Assembly: GCA_013820855.1 (NCBI GenBank)
Contig: JACDHV010000005.1
Location: 1 to 37,319 of the forward strand
Direction: 5' to 3'
From: Gemmatimonadales bacterium
GTDB lineage: Bacteria > Gemmatimonadota > Gemmatimonadetes > Gemmatimonadales > GWC2-71-9
Length of the DNA stretch: 37,319 bases
The position numbers and the translations under genes are program-made. Positions 16,365 through 25,123 of the stretch are shown here, piece after piece (the stretch's first letter is position 1; the number at the start of each line of letters is the position of its first letter). The notes beneath the pieces were generated by a model. The model saw only the letters and a list, made by a program, of their open reading frames with translations, did no database searches and had not been told where the DNA came from.

Positions 16365-18321
16365 CCGGCGACTCCGACTGGAGTGCGGCCGGCCAGCGGT
16401 TGTTCTCCCGCCGCACGTCGGGGTACCTCGACTCCGGATCCAGCGTCACCGCGTTCACCTTCTTCGGCCCGGGGACGATGGCGGTGTAGCGATCCCCCCC
16501 GTACCAGATCTCCACTGGAAGAGTGAGTCGCTGCGTAGACCCGTCATCCATCAGCAGACCCAGATCGACGGGCATCGGAATGCCACCGGCATTGCGCAGG
16601 AAAATCCGGGATTCGACGCCCACGGAGTCGGCCAGCGCGATGGAATCGACCGCCTGATCCAGCTGGGCGGTGGTATAGAGCCACGAGCGCCAGAACCAGC
16701 TCAGGTCCTCGCCCACGCCGTCCTCGATGGTACGGAAGAAGTCGGCCGGAGTGGGGTGTTTGTACGCCCAGCGCCGGAAGTACTCCTTGAATGCCGGGTC
16801 GAAGCGCTCCGGCCCGACCACCACCTCCCGGAGCAGCCGCAGGGCGAGGGCCGGCTTGTCGTACGCGGCCGGGCTCACGAACATGGGGGGCAGCTGGTCG
16901 GCGAACGTCATGACCGGCCGCTCCTCGCCGGAGGTGGCCATCGCCAGGTAGTCCCGGATGCTCCCCCGGTGCGCTGGCGGCAGGCCGAAGCGCTTCACCC
17001 AGTTGTAGTAGTTGATGAACTCGTTGAAGCCCTCGTCCATCCACGGATAGCGTCGCTCGTTGGAGCCCACCACCATGGGGAACCAGGTGTGGCCGAACTC
17101 GTGGTCGGTGACGCTGTAGAGGGTCTCGGGCGTGGGCCGGTTGCAGAAGACGATCATCGGGTACTCCATGCCGCCCTCGCTTCCCCGCACGTTGCTGGCG
17201 GTGGGATACGGATAGGGCGCCCACTGGGCGGAGTAGTTCTCGATGGCGAACTTGCCGTACTGCGTGGCCTCTTTCCAGAGCGCCGCGGTCGAGGGCGGAT
17301 AGAAGCTCATGGCGAGCGTCTTTCCGCCGTTCACCCCCACCGCGTCCCAGATGAAGGTCTTCGAGGCCGCCCAGGCGAAGTCCCGGACGCTGTCGGCGGT
17401 GAAGCGCCAGGTGAGGTTGCCGTACTCGGCCGCCGGGCGCGAGGCGGGATCGCCCACTTCGTCCCGCCCACGAATCACGACCGTGCTCGAGCTGGTCCCT
17501 GCCTGGGCCAGTCGCGAGCGTTGGGTGGCGGTCAGCACGTCGGCCGGATTCCGCAGCACGCCCGTCGCGGCCACGATCATGTCCGCCGGGACGGTGATGC
17601 TCACGTCGAAGCTCCCGTATTCCAGGTAGAACTCGCCCTGACCCAGGTACTGCTCGGTGTTCCAGCCCCGGATATCGTCGTACACCGCGAGCCTCGGATA
17701 CCATTGCGCGACCTCGTAGGTCACGCCGCCGTCGATCTCCTCGATACCCATCCGGTTGCGGTTGGGACCGAACGGGAAGGACCAGGAGACGTCGATCTCC
17801 TGCTTCGCCCTGGGCGCGAGCGGGGCGGCGAGGTCCACCTTCATGACCGTGCCGTTGACCACGTGAGAGAGCTGGCTGGCCGGGCTCGCGGCGCGGCCCC
17901 GCGCGGCGGCGACCGCCGGCTGCGCGATCTTGAGGATCCGGACGCCTCCTTCCGCGCCTCCGGTGCCGAACCTGGCCCGCGGATCGAAGATCTTCGTGCC
18001 CCGGCTCTGGCTGTGGAAGACGTTCTGGTCGAGCTGGAGCCAGATGTAACGCAGCGTGTCGGGCGAGTTGTTGGTATAGGTGATCCGCGCTTCTCCCCGG
18101 AGCGAGCGCGCCGACGTATCGAGCGTCGCGCGGATGACGTAGTCCGCCCGCTGCTGCCAGTAGTCCGGGCCCGGGGTGCCGCTGCCGGTGCGGATGGAAT
18201 TGGGCGCGGGCAGCTCCAGACGGCGGAACACGGAGGTGTCGGGCGCGCCGGCGGTGGACGTTTGCTGGGCCGAGAGCGCCGAGGCGGAGAAGAGAGGCAG
18301 GAGCCGGAGTAGGAGCCGCAT
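16333..18321 (-). CDS. Secreted M1-family metallopeptidase
   Basis: This is a zinc aminopeptidase-type protein of 662 residues with an N-terminal signal peptide ending near ALSAQQ (about residue 20). The zinc site is HEFGH (H407, E408, H411), with the third ligand E430 after 18 residues, the M1 spacing. The exopeptidase motif appears as GGMEYP rather than GAMEN, as in many bacterial secreted M1 proteins. The N-terminal domain has the M1 beta-saddle start (ITYTNNSPDTLRYIWLQLDQN). It probably trims peptides in the periplasm or outside. It is transcribed away from the M28 peptidase, with 115 bases between starts. Whether it is a true aminopeptidase is not certain. Confidence 0.9.
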   Translation of the reverse strand: MRLLLRLLPLFSASALSAQQTSTAGAPDTSVFRRLELPAPNSIRTGSGTPGPDYWQQRADYVIRATLDTSARSLRGEARITYTNNSPDTLRYIWLQLDQNVFHSQSRGTKIFDPRARFGTGGAEGGVRILKIAQPAVAAARGRAASPASQLSHVVNGTVMKVDLAAPLAPRAKQEIDVSWSFPFGPNRNRMGIEEIDGGVTYEVAQWYPRLAVYDDIRGWNTEQYLGQGEFYLEYGSFDVSITVPADMIVAATGVLRNPADVLTATQRSRLAQAGTSSSTVVIRGRDEVGDPASRPAAEYGNLTWRFTADSVRDFAWAASKTFIWDAVGVNGGKTLAMSFYPPSTAALWKEATQYGKFAIENYSAQWAPYPYPTASNVRGSEGGMEYPMIVFCNRPTPETLYSVTDHEFGHTWFPMVVGSNERRYPWMDEGFNEFINYYNWVKRFGLPPAHRGSIRDYLAMATSGEERPVMTFADQLPPMFVSPAAYDKPALALRLLREVVVGPERFDPAFKEYFRRWAYKHPTPADFFRTIEDGVGEDLSWFWRSWLYTTAQLDQAVDSIALADSVGVESRIFLRNAGGIPMPVDLGLLMDDGSTQRLTLPVEIWYGGDRYTAIVPGPKKVNAVTLDPESRYPDVRRENNRWPAALQSESPATPPRSATGR

Positions 18322-18436
18322 GGATTTCCCGGAGACGGAGTGGGACGGGTCAGAGGTCGGTGCAGTCTAGCCGGCCGCGCGGGCAGGCGGCAGGGTGGTG
18401 CCCGCTATATTTCCGCCCTCTCGAGGAGGGGACACG
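18322..18436. promoter_or_regulatory. Divergent promoter region between M1 and M28 peptidase genes
   Basis: This 115-base gap serves both peptidase genes. On the plus strand TATATT at 18406-18411 is a likely -10 for M28, with no good -35. On the minus strand TAGACT (read from 18369 to 18364) could serve M1, with TGCCGC 17 bases upstream. The M28 start has a GAGGAGGGG ribosome site at 18423-18431. Confidence 0.4.
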
Positions 18437-20842
18437 ATGCAGGGACGGTACGTCTGGATGGCGCTGGCCGCGGCGGCCGGCTGGTGGGGAAGGCTCGAAT
18501 CGCAGGTCCCCGCGCGCGTGGCATTCGACAGCGCGGCCTACGCCTGGGAAGCCGGGCGTTATCCCGAAGCGCTGGCGCGGCTCGAGCGCCTTCTCACCGG
18601 GCCGCAGCGCGACACGCTGCTCGAGCCGATCGCCCTGCTCACGGGTGAGCTCTACCACACCCGGGCGCTCGCGCCGGACGGCAGCGACCCCCGGTGGAGC
18701 CGGGACGGCCGTCGGCTGCTCTACGAGATCGGCTCGGAATCGGACCGGCGATCCGTGCTGCTCGACCTGGGGGATGCCGGCGCGCCGCCGCGGCCCGATA
18801 CGCTCCCGGGCCACGCCGCCGCGGTGTCGCCGGACGGCGCCGAGATCGCCTACCTGAGGCCGGACGGGGGGGCGGTCGTGCTTCGTGCCGTTGGTGGAAG
18901 CGAGCGCACGATCGAAACGCCGGGCATTCTGGGGCTGGCACTGGTGTACGCCACCGACGAAGGCCCACCCCATCTCGTGGCCGCGTCCAACCCCTCGTCC
19001 CAGATGGCGGAGATCTACGAGATCGGCTCGGGGACGGCCCGGCCGCTGGCCGGTGGCGGGCGCGTCACCGGACTTCCGGTGCCGGGCGCCGGCGGTCACC
19101 TGGTTTTCACGTCCGGCGAGTCCGGCGTGGCGGTGCGCGCCCCGGACGGCACGACCAGAGTCTTCGGGGGCACCTCGCCGGCAATAAGCGCCGACGGCGG
19201 CAGTCTCGCCTTTCTCGCGCGAAGCGGCGGCGAGTGGGCCATCATGCACGCCCGCATGGGTGCGGAGCCGACGGTATTGACCCGGTCGGCGAAGCCGCTC
19301 GCCGCTCCGGCGATCTCGCCCGACGGGGCACTGGTCGTGTACCAGTCGATGCCACGCGAGGACTGGGAGCTGTTCGCCGTCGGCACCGGCGGCGGCGAGC
19401 CCCGGCGGCTCACCCACGAGATTCAGCATGACATCTTTCCCCAGTTCGTGAGCGGAGGACGGGTGCTCGCCGTGATGGGCGAAGGCCGCCACCGGCGGAG
19501 CTACCTGTACGATGCATCGACCGGCGCACGCACGAGGCTCTTCCACAACAACACCGTGCGCACCATCGCGCCCGAATACGAGTGGGCGGTGCGTCCGGAC
19601 GGCGACGCGGTGGCGATCGTCAGCGAGCGCGACGGCGACACCGTCTCTCCCGAGCGGGGACTCTATCTCACCGATCTGACGAGCCGGGTGAGTGCCGACG
19701 AAGTCCTGGCCAGAGTTCGCGCCGCGGCCCGAGCCGAGCACGACCTGAGGGAGCGGGGAACGAAGCTGTTCGCGCCGGTGGCCGCGCGGGTTCGCGGGCT
19801 GGTCCGGGAAGTCTCCTCGGCACGGATCTACGACTACGAGCGGGCGCTCTTCGCCTTCGGCTCCAAGCATGTGACCAGGCCGGGAAACGCGCGGGCCATC
19901 GCCTATCTGGAGGCGACGCTCCGCTCGTTCGGGTACGAGCCGGAGCTGCAGTGGTTCGAGCCCTCGCCCGGCGTGCGCTCGGCGAACGTCGTCGCGACGC
20001 TGCGCGGCACGTCCGATCCGGACGTGCACTACGTGGTCGGCAGTCATTTCGATTCGGTGCAGGAAGGGCCGGGCTCCGACGACAACACCTCCGGCACCGC
20101 GGCACTCCTGGAGGCGGCCCGGGTCCTCGCTCGCCACCCGCAGGCCGCCACCATCCGGTTCGTCTGGTTCACCTCCGAGGAATCGGGGCTGCGCGGGAGC
20201 AAGGAGTACGTGCGGATCGCCCAGCAGGCCGGCCACCGCGTGGTGGGCGCGCTCAACAACGACATGGTGGGCTGGGCCAACGACGACCGTCTGGACAACA
20301 CGATCCGCTATGCCAACGCGGGCCTGCGGGACCTGCAGCACGCCGCGGCATTGCTCTTCACCGACCTCATCACCTACGACGCGCACTACTACAAGTTCAC
20401 CGACGCCCATTCGCTGGTGGACGGATTCGGCGACGTGGTCTCCGGCATCGGCTCCTACCCGGTGCTGGGCAACCCCCACTACCACCAGCCGCACGACGTC
20501 CTGGAGACGGTGAACCACCGTCTGGTGGCGGAAGTGAGCCGCACCACGCTGGCCTCGGTGGTCCTGATGGCGTCGAGTCCGAGCCGCCTCGCGGAGGTGA
20601 CGGCGTCCCGGGGCGAGGGCGGAGCCGTAGAGGTCTCCTGGAAGCCGGCGGTCGAGCGCGGGGTCACCTCCTACCGGGTGCGGTGGGAGGACGGGCGGGG
20701 GGGCGCCGGCGGGATGCGAGTGGTGCGGGGCACGTCGGCGCGCCTGGCCGGGGTGCCGCCGGGTGCCACGATCGCCGTGCGGGCGATCGGCCCTCGCGGC
20801 CTGGAGGGGTGGGACTGGGCGAGGACCCCCCCGGCGAACTAG
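18437..20842 (+). CDS. Secreted M28-family peptidase with TolB-like propeller and C-terminal FnIII-like domain
   Basis: This is an 801-residue exported protein. The N-terminus has a short hydrophobic signal ([10 protein letters not shown]). About residues 50-400 hold PD40/TolB-like repeats such as [24 protein letters not shown] and [11 protein letters not shown]. The M28 domain follows: H537 and D539 (GSHFDS), D548-D549 (SDDNTSG), the Glu pair (TSEESG), NNDMVGW and the late HYHQPHD histidine, which together give the two-zinc site. The last about 90 residues resemble a fibronectin type III domain. It probably releases amino acids from peptides, with the propeller limiting or presenting substrate. 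The ATG at 18437 follows a strong ribosome site; an upstream GTG at 18395 is less likely. Confidence 0.88.
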   Translation: MQGRYVWMALAAAAGWWGRLESQVPARVAFDSAAYAWEAGRYPEALARLERLLTGPQRDTLLEPIALLTGELYHTRALAPDGSDPRWSRDGRRLLYEIGSESDRRSVLLDLGDAGAPPRPDTLPGHAAAVSPDGAEIAYLRPDGGAVVLRAVGGSERTIETPGILGLALVYATDEGPPHLVAASNPSSQMAEIYEIGSGTARPLAGGGRVTGLPVPGAGGHLVFTSGESGVAVRAPDGTTRVFGGTSPAISADGGSLAFLARSGGEWAIMHARMGAEPTVLTRSAKPLAAPAISPDGALVVYQSMPREDWELFAVGTGGGEPRRLTHEIQHDIFPQFVSGGRVLAVMGEGRHRRSYLYDASTGARTRLFHNNTVRTIAPEYEWAVRPDGDAVAIVSERDGDTVSPERGLYLTDLTSRVSADEVLARVRAAARAEHDLRERGTKLFAPVAARVRGLVREVSSARIYDYERALFAFGSKHVTRPGNARAIAYLEATLRSFGYEPELQWFEPSPGVRSANVVATLRGTSDPDVHYVVGSHFDSVQEGPGSDDNTSGTAALLEAARVLARHPQAATIRFVWFTSEESGLRGSKEYVRIAQQAGHRVVGALNNDMVGWANDDRLDNTIRYANAGLRDLQHAAALLFTDLITYDAHYYKFTDAHSLVDGFGDVVSGIGSYPVLGNPHYHQPHDVLETVNHRLVAEVSRTTLASVVLMASSPSRLAEVTASRGEGGAVEVSWKPAVERGVTSYRVRWEDGRGGAGGMRVVRGTSARLAGVPPGATIAVRAIGPRGLEGWDWARTPPAN

Positions 20843-20851
20843 AGCCGGGGG
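20828..20851. terminator. GC-rich hairpin over the shared stop codons of the M28 and dcd genes
   Basis: CCCCCGGC (20828-20835) pairs perfectly with GCCGGGGG (20844-20851), with an eight-base loop containing CTAG (20839-20842). CTAG carries the TAG stop of both convergent genes. There is no T-run on either side, so it may slow or protect transcript ends rather than act as a classical terminator. Confidence 0.5.
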
Positions 20852-21417
20852 AGCGTCACGCCCTTCTGCCCCTGATACTTGCCCGCCTTGTCGGCATAGC
20901 TCACCTCGCAGACGTCGTCGTCGTCCGCCTCGAAGAACAGCACCTGGCAGATCCCCTCGTTGGCGTACACCTTGGCGGGGAGCGGGGTAGTGTTGCTGAT
21001 CTCCAGCGTCACGTGACCCTCCCACTCCGGCTCGAAGGGGGTCACGTTCGTGATGATTCCGCAGCGCGCGTAGGTGCTCTTGCCGACGCAGATGGTGAGC
21101 ACGTTGCGAGGAATCCGGAAGTATTCCACCGAGCGCGCCAGCGCGAAGCTGTTCGGGGGCACGATGCAGACCGGCCCCTCGAATTCCACGAAGCTCCTGG
21201 CGTCGAACTCCTTGGGGTCCACCACGGCGCTCAGCACGTTGGTGAAGATCTTGAACTCGGGCGCCACCCGCATGTCGTAGCCGTAGCTCGAGAGACCGTA
21301 GGAGATGACCCGCCGCCCCTGGGCGTCGGTCTGCCGCACCTGCCCCTCGGTGAACGGCTCGATCATCCTCTGCTCCTGGGCCAGACGGCGGATCCAGCGG
21401 TCGGACTTGATGGACAT
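20839..21417 (-). CDS. dcd: dCTP deaminase
   Basis: This enzyme deaminates dCTP to dUTP, the precursor of dTMP. The 192-residue protein is close to the usual 193. Catalytic motifs are S114 and R118 in GKSTYARCG and E139 in GHVTLEISN; the stretch PFEPEWEG is typical. The N-terminal MSIKSDRWI matches the family start at 21417. It runs convergent to the M28 peptidase and divergent from nuoA. A TATATT box on the minus strand (21486 to 21481) lies at a suitable distance for its promoter. Confidence 0.95.
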   Translation of the reverse strand: MSIKSDRWIRRLAQEQRMIEPFTEGQVRQTDAQGRRVISYGLSSYGYDMRVAPEFKIFTNVLSAVVDPKEFDARSFVEFEGPVCIVPPNSFALARSVEYFRIPRNVLTICVGKSTYARCGIITNVTPFEPEWEGHVTLEISNTTPLPAKVYANEGICQVLFFEADDDDVCEVSYADKAGKYQGQKGVTLPRL

Positions 21418-21480
21418 CGGGGCTCCAGCTGGCAGCGGGACGGCGCGGCGGCGGGGTGGGCGCCCTGCCGGGGAGGCGGC

Positions 21481-21486
21481 AATATA
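21481..21486 (-). promoter_or_regulatory. Possible -10 box of dcd
   Basis: TATATT reads on the minus strand from 21486 to 21481, giving a leader of about 57 bases before the dcd start. The -35 region (TGCCGA at 17 bases) is weak. Confidence 0.35.
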
Positions 21487-21547
21487 GTGCTGGCTCGAAG
21501 GGGTCGGCAGGGCGGAAAAGGAGCAGGAGAGCGACCAGTGGGGACAG

Positions 21548-21576
21548 TTGAATCCGACTCCTAACGGCCTTACTTT
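21548..21576 (+). promoter_or_regulatory. Predicted promoter of the nuo operon
   Basis: TTGAAT at 21548-21553 and TACTTT at 21571-21576 are separated by 17 bases. Transcription would start near 21583, about 33 bases before nuoA. A CGGAGG ribosome site lies at 21608-21613. It is the only clear promoter seen for the 14 genes. Confidence 0.55.
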
Positions 21577-21615
21577 CTACGAGATACGCCGCGAACGCCA
21601 CTCGTCCGGAGGCCC

Positions 21616-21981
21616 ATGCTGCAGCCGTACATTCCGGTCCTTCTCCTGCTCGGGTTCGTGATAGCCAACGCGATCCTGATGCTGGGCGTTTCGCACATCC
21701 TCTCGAGCTATCGGCGAACCCCGACCAAGATCGCGCCATATGAGTCGGGCATACCGGTGCTGGGGGACGCGCGGGAGCGGTTCTCCGTAAAGTTCTACCT
21801 GGTCGCGATGCTCTTCATCGTCTTCGACATCGAGGCCGTATTCATGATCCCGTGGGCCGTCGCGTTCCGGCAGATGAGTGAGATCGCGGGCCTGCTCATC
21901 ATCGAGATGTTCGTCTTCATCGTCATCCTGGCGGTGGGATACGTGTACATCTGGAAGCGTGGAGCACTGCAATGGGACTGA
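21616..21981 (+). CDS. nuoA: NADH-quinone oxidoreductase subunit A
   Basis: This small membrane subunit of complex I sits where the peripheral arm meets the membrane arm. The 121-residue protein has three hydrophobic helices (about 5-28, 62-82 and 90-112). The conserved loop ([33 protein letters not shown]) sits at about residues 41-73, including the Glu and Asp near the quinone-site entrance. The ATG at 21616 has a GGAGG site just upstream. It overlaps nuoB by ten bases. Confidence 0.96.
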   Translation: MLQPYIPVLLLLGFVIANAILMLGVSHILSSYRRTPTKIAPYESGIPVLGDARERFSVKFYLVAMLFIVFDIEAVFMIPWAVAFRQMSEIAGLLIIEMFVFIVILAVGYVYIWKRGALQWD

Positions 21982-22601
21982 CCAACCCCGCCGTCCAGAA
22001 TCGCGGGGAGGAGACCACCAGCATCGCGGCGGTCTCGCCCAACTGGGTGACCACCCGGCTGGACTTCCTGACCAACTGGGCTCGGGCCAACTCGCTGTGG
22101 CCGATGCCGTTCGGCACCGCGTGCTGCGCCATCGAGTACATGGCGACCGCGGCCAGCCGGTTCGACCTTGCCCGCTTCGGGATGGAGCGGCAGGCCTTTT
22201 CGCCCCGGCAGGCCGACGTGCTCATCTGCGCCGGGCGGCTGCCGTTCAAGCTGGCGCCCGTGATCCGGCGGATCTGGGACCAGATGCCCCAGCCCAAGTG
22301 GTCCATTTCCATGGGGGCCTGTGCCTCGTCCGGCGGGATCTTCGACAACTACTCGATGGTGCAGGGCATCGACACCATCATCCCGGTGGACGTCTACGTC
22401 CCGGGGTGCCCCCCGCGGCCCGAAGGCCTCATGTACGGCATCCTCCTCCTGCAGAAGAAGATCAAGGGAGAGACCTTCACCGACGAATCCCTCCGCCAAG
22501 AGAAGCTGGTCGGCCCTTCCGGGCTCTTCCTGCCCGCCGAGCGGGTGGACGAGCTCTCGGAGCCGTTCGGCAACTCGATCAGCCAGACCCGCTCGGCATG
22601 A
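21972..22601 (+). CDS. nuoB: NADH-quinone oxidoreductase subunit B
   Basis: This subunit carries cluster N2, the last iron-sulfur cluster before quinone. The 209-residue protein has N2 ligands C51 and C52 (TACCAIEY), C117 ([10 protein letters not shown]) and C146 (VPGCPPRP). The usual AGTLTNK-like segment reads [10 protein letters not shown]. The C-terminal tail extends about 30 residues past the core. It overlaps nuoA and is followed by the only real gap in the operon, 76 bases before nuoC. Confidence 0.96.
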   Translation: MGLTNPAVQNRGEETTSIAAVSPNWVTTRLDFLTNWARANSLWPMPFGTACCAIEYMATAASRFDLARFGMERQAFSPRQADVLICAGRLPFKLAPVIRRIWDQMPQPKWSISMGACASSGGIFDNYSMVQGIDTIIPVDVYVPGCPPRPEGLMYGILLLQKKIKGETFTDESLRQEKLVGPSGLFLPAERVDELSEPFGNSISQTRSA

Positions 22602-22618
22602 TGCCTCGTTTTCCCTGG

Positions 22619-22650
22619 CGTGTCGTCCCGAGCGCAGCGGGGGAGCTTGC
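22619..22650 (+). repeat. Dispersed-repeat-like element between nuoB and nuoC
   Basis: The gap contains TGTCGTCCCGAGCGCAGCGG (22621-22640) followed by GGGAGCTTGC. This resembles the common bacterial extragenic repeat with the core GTCATCCCGAGCGAAGCGAGGGA, whose spurious translations read SSRAQRG or CxPERSxG; both readings occur here. TCCCG and CGGGGGA can pair into a small hairpin. Identification is from memory of the motif, not a search. Confidence 0.55.
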
Positions 22651-22677
22651 GCCTTCATGCTCCGGACCCGGCCGGCC

Positions 22678-23304
22678 ATGACGGTCCCGACCAGCGCCTC
22701 CCCCTCGGTCCCGGCTCTCCGCGCCGAGTTCGGCCCGGCCATCGAGCGGCACCTCGTCTCCTGCGGCGATACCATCGTGTACGCCGGCAAGGCGCGAAGC
22801 CACGACGTGCTGGCCTGGCTCAAGGACACGCCCGGCCAGCAGTTCGACTACCTGACCGACATCACCGCGGTGGAGTATCGCGACCCCGAGCCGCCGCTCG
22901 AGGTGGTCTATCAGCTTCGCTCGCTCGCGCGGAAGGCCGACCTCCGCGTGAAGGTCGCACTCGAGAAGCACGAGCCGCTCGAGGTCCGCTCCGTGGTGGA
23001 TCTCTGGCGCGGGGCCGACTGGCTGGAGCGAGAGGTCTTCGACATGTTCGGCATCGTCTTCACGGGGCATCCGGACCTGCGCCGCATCCTGATGTGGGAG
23101 ACCTACGCCGAGGGCTATCCGCTGCGAAAGGATTTCCCGCTCCGCGGCCACTTCAGCCGGGCGGAGCAGACCCGGCAGGCCCTCGCCGCCAATCCCGAAG
23201 CCCACTACTCCCTGGAAGAGCTGTCCATCGCCGAGGCGTTCGACGAGCTGCCCCCCGACATGCGGGAGCGGCTGGCCCGCGGCGAGCGAGGGTTTTTGAA
23301 ATGA
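22678..23304 (+). CDS. nuoC: NADH-quinone oxidoreductase subunit C
   Basis: This peripheral-arm subunit supports NuoB and NuoD near the quinone site. The 208-residue protein contains the 30-kDa-subunit signature (LEREVFDMFGIVFTGHPDLRRILM, about residues 115-140) and the end motif YPLRKDFPL. The ATG at 22678 gives the usual short lead before ALRAEFG. An in-frame ATG at 22657 would add seven residues and lies 11 bases after a GGGGGAG in the repeat-like element. The true start is therefore uncertain. The stop overlaps nuoD (ATGA). Confidence 0.92.
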   Translation: MTVPTSASPSVPALRAEFGPAIERHLVSCGDTIVYAGKARSHDVLAWLKDTPGQQFDYLTDITAVEYRDPEPPLEVVYQLRSLARKADLRVKVALEKHEPLEVRSVVDLWRGADWLEREVFDMFGIVFTGHPDLRRILMWETYAEGYPLRKDFPLRGHFSRAEQTRQALAANPEAHYSLEELSIAEAFDELPPDMRERLARGERGFLK

Positions 23305-24596
23305 GCCTGCGCACGGTCGAGCTGGCGCTCGCCACCCCCGGGCTCGATGCCGATGGCACGCCCAGCCGCGTGCCTCTGGGAGCCGGCGGGCCGTCCCTCG
23401 GCACCTACGACGAGGATCTCGGCGCCGAGGGCATGCTGGTGAACATCGGCCCCCAGCATCCCGCGACCCACGGGGTGCTCCGGCTGGTGCTCGAGCTGGA
23501 AGGCGAGACGGTCAAGCGCTGTATCCCGCACCTCGGCTATCTCCACTCCGGCTTCGAGAAGCTGGGCGAGTACCGCCAGTACAACCAGATCATCCCCCTC
23601 ACCGACCGCACCGATTACCTCTCGCCGATGGCCAACAACGTGGCCCTCGCGCTGGCGGTCGAGAAGCTGATGGGTCTCGAGCTGACGGAGCGCTGCCGGG
23701 TGCTCCGGGTGATCGCCTGCGAGATGAGCCGGATCATCTCTCATCTGGTCTGGCTCGGAACCACGGGCATCGATCTGGGCGCCTTCACTCCGTTCCTCTG
23801 GTCGTTCCAGGAGCGGGAAAGGATCTACAACCTCCAGGAGATGTGGACCGGTGCCCGCCTCACGACCAGCCTGACCCGGGTCGGCGGGCTCATGGCGGAC
23901 ATTCCCGACGGGTTCGAAGCCGGACTCCGGGACTTCACCCGCACGTTCCCCGACACGCTCCGCGAGGTGGACACCATGTTCACCCGGAACGCGATCTGGA
24001 TCGGCCGCACCCAGGGCGTCGGCGTGCTCACCGCCGAGGAAGCGATCAACCAGTCGCTCTCCGGGCCGATGCTCCGGGCGAGCGCCGTGGACTACGATGT
24101 CCGGAAGGACCGTCCCTACCTCGATTACGAGACCTACGATTTCGACGTGCCGGTCGGCGAGCACGGCGATATCTACGATCGGTACCGCGTGCGTCTCGAG
24201 GAGATGGTGCAGTCCAACCGCATTCTGGAGCAGGCGCTCGACCGGCTGGCCGGACTGAAGGGTGCCCCGATCAACGTGGACGATCCCCGCGTCATTCTGC
24301 CGCCCAAATCGAGGGCGATGAGCGACATGGAGGCGATGATCTTCCACTTCAAGCAGGTGATGGAAGGGGTCAAGCCGCCCGCCGGCGAGGCGTACCTGGG
24401 CGTCGAGAACCCCAAGGGCGAGCTGGGCTACTACTTCGTCTCCGACGGCACCGCGAAGCCGGTGCGGTGGCGCATCCGGCCCCCGTCGTTCATCAACCTG
24501 TCGAGCCTGCCGCAGATGTGCGAAGGCGCGCTGCTGGCGGACGTGATCGCCATCAACGCGAGCGTGGACATCGTCATGGGGGAGGTCGATCGATGA
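23301..24596 (+). CDS. nuoD: NADH-quinone oxidoreductase subunit D
   Basis: This 49-kDa-type subunit forms the quinone-binding chamber with NuoB and derives from a hydrogenase large subunit. It has 431 residues. The signature NIGPQHPATHGVLRL and GYLHSGFEKLGEYRQYNQ lie near residues 47-95. The histidine of QHPATHG is one of the quinone-chamber residues. The C-terminus ends in the expected D-x-V-MGEVDR form. About 40 residues before the signature (SLRTVELALATPG onward) form a slightly extended N-terminus. Both ends overlap neighbours by four bases. Confidence 0.96.
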   Translation: MSLRTVELALATPGLDADGTPSRVPLGAGGPSLGTYDEDLGAEGMLVNIGPQHPATHGVLRLVLELEGETVKRCIPHLGYLHSGFEKLGEYRQYNQIIPLTDRTDYLSPMANNVALALAVEKLMGLELTERCRVLRVIACEMSRIISHLVWLGTTGIDLGAFTPFLWSFQERERIYNLQEMWTGARLTTSLTRVGGLMADIPDGFEAGLRDFTRTFPDTLREVDTMFTRNAIWIGRTQGVGVLTAEEAINQSLSGPMLRASAVDYDVRKDRPYLDYETYDFDVPVGEHGDIYDRYRVRLEEMVQSNRILEQALDRLAGLKGAPINVDDPRVILPPKSRAMSDMEAMIFHFKQVMEGVKPPAGEAYLGVENPKGELGYYFVSDGTAKPVRWRIRPPSFINLSSLPQMCEGALLADVIAINASVDIVMGEVDR

Positions 24597-25123
24597 GCGG
24601 GAGTCACGGCGGAACGGCGGGCCACGGCACCGCCCCGGCCGAGGAGCACATCCCGGTCTTCACCGGCCCGACCCGCGCGCGGCTGGAGCAGCTCTTCACC
24701 AAGTACCCCACCAGGCAGGCCTGCCTGCTCCCCGCGCTCTGGATGGTCCAGGAGGCCCGCGGCTGGATCTCGGAGCAGGCCATCGGCGAGGTGGCCGACG
24801 TGCTGGAGCTGACCCCGGCCTATGTGAAGGGCGTGGTCACCTTCTACACGATGTATCACACCCATCCGGTCGGCCGGCACTTCGTGCAGGTCTGCACCAC
24901 CAGCCCGTGCAACATCTGCGGGGCGGAGGACGTGGTGAAGGCGCTGCTGCAGGAGACCGGCTGCGGCGAGCTCGGCGCCACCAGCCCCGACGGGCGCTTC
25001 ACCGTCATCGAGGTGGAGTGCCTCGGCGCGTGCGGGTTCCCGACGCCGATCCTGGTAGACGACGATTTCATCGAGAACGTGACCCCCGAGAAGGTCCGGG
25101 GCATCGTGCAGAGGTACCAGTAA
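24593..25123 (+). CDS. nuoE: NADH-quinone oxidoreductase subunit E
   Basis: This 24-kDa-type subunit of the NADH-dehydrogenase tip carries the off-path [2Fe-2S] cluster N1a. The 176-residue protein has ligands C101, C106, C143 and C147 (CTTSPC and CLGACG). The thioredoxin-like fold and the helical LYPxRxAxLLPALWMVQE-type start are evident. The first about 20 residues are Gly/His-rich. Its presence with nuoF and nuoG shows that this complex I accepts NADH, unlike the 11-subunit versions that lack E, F and G. Confidence 0.95.
   Translation: MSGSHGGTAGHGTAPAEEHIPVFTGPTRARLEQLFTKYPTRQACLLPALWMVQEARGWISEQAIGEVADVLELTPAYVKGVVTFYTMYHTHPVGRHFVQVCTTSPCNICGAEDVVKALLQETGCGELGATSPDGRFTVIEVECLGACGFPTPILVDDDFIENVTPEKVRGIVQRYQ

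Noticed and set aside
18350-21739. Very long open frame (1129 codons) on the minus strand across the M28 gene and nuoA
   Set aside because: It runs antisense to clear genes, has Arg/Gly/His-rich composition typical of shadow frames in GC-rich DNA, and no recognisable domain except where it crosses other frames.
22598-22681. Small frame after nuoB starting [10 protein letters not shown]
   Set aside because: It is a reading of the repeat-like element in another frame and has no family features.
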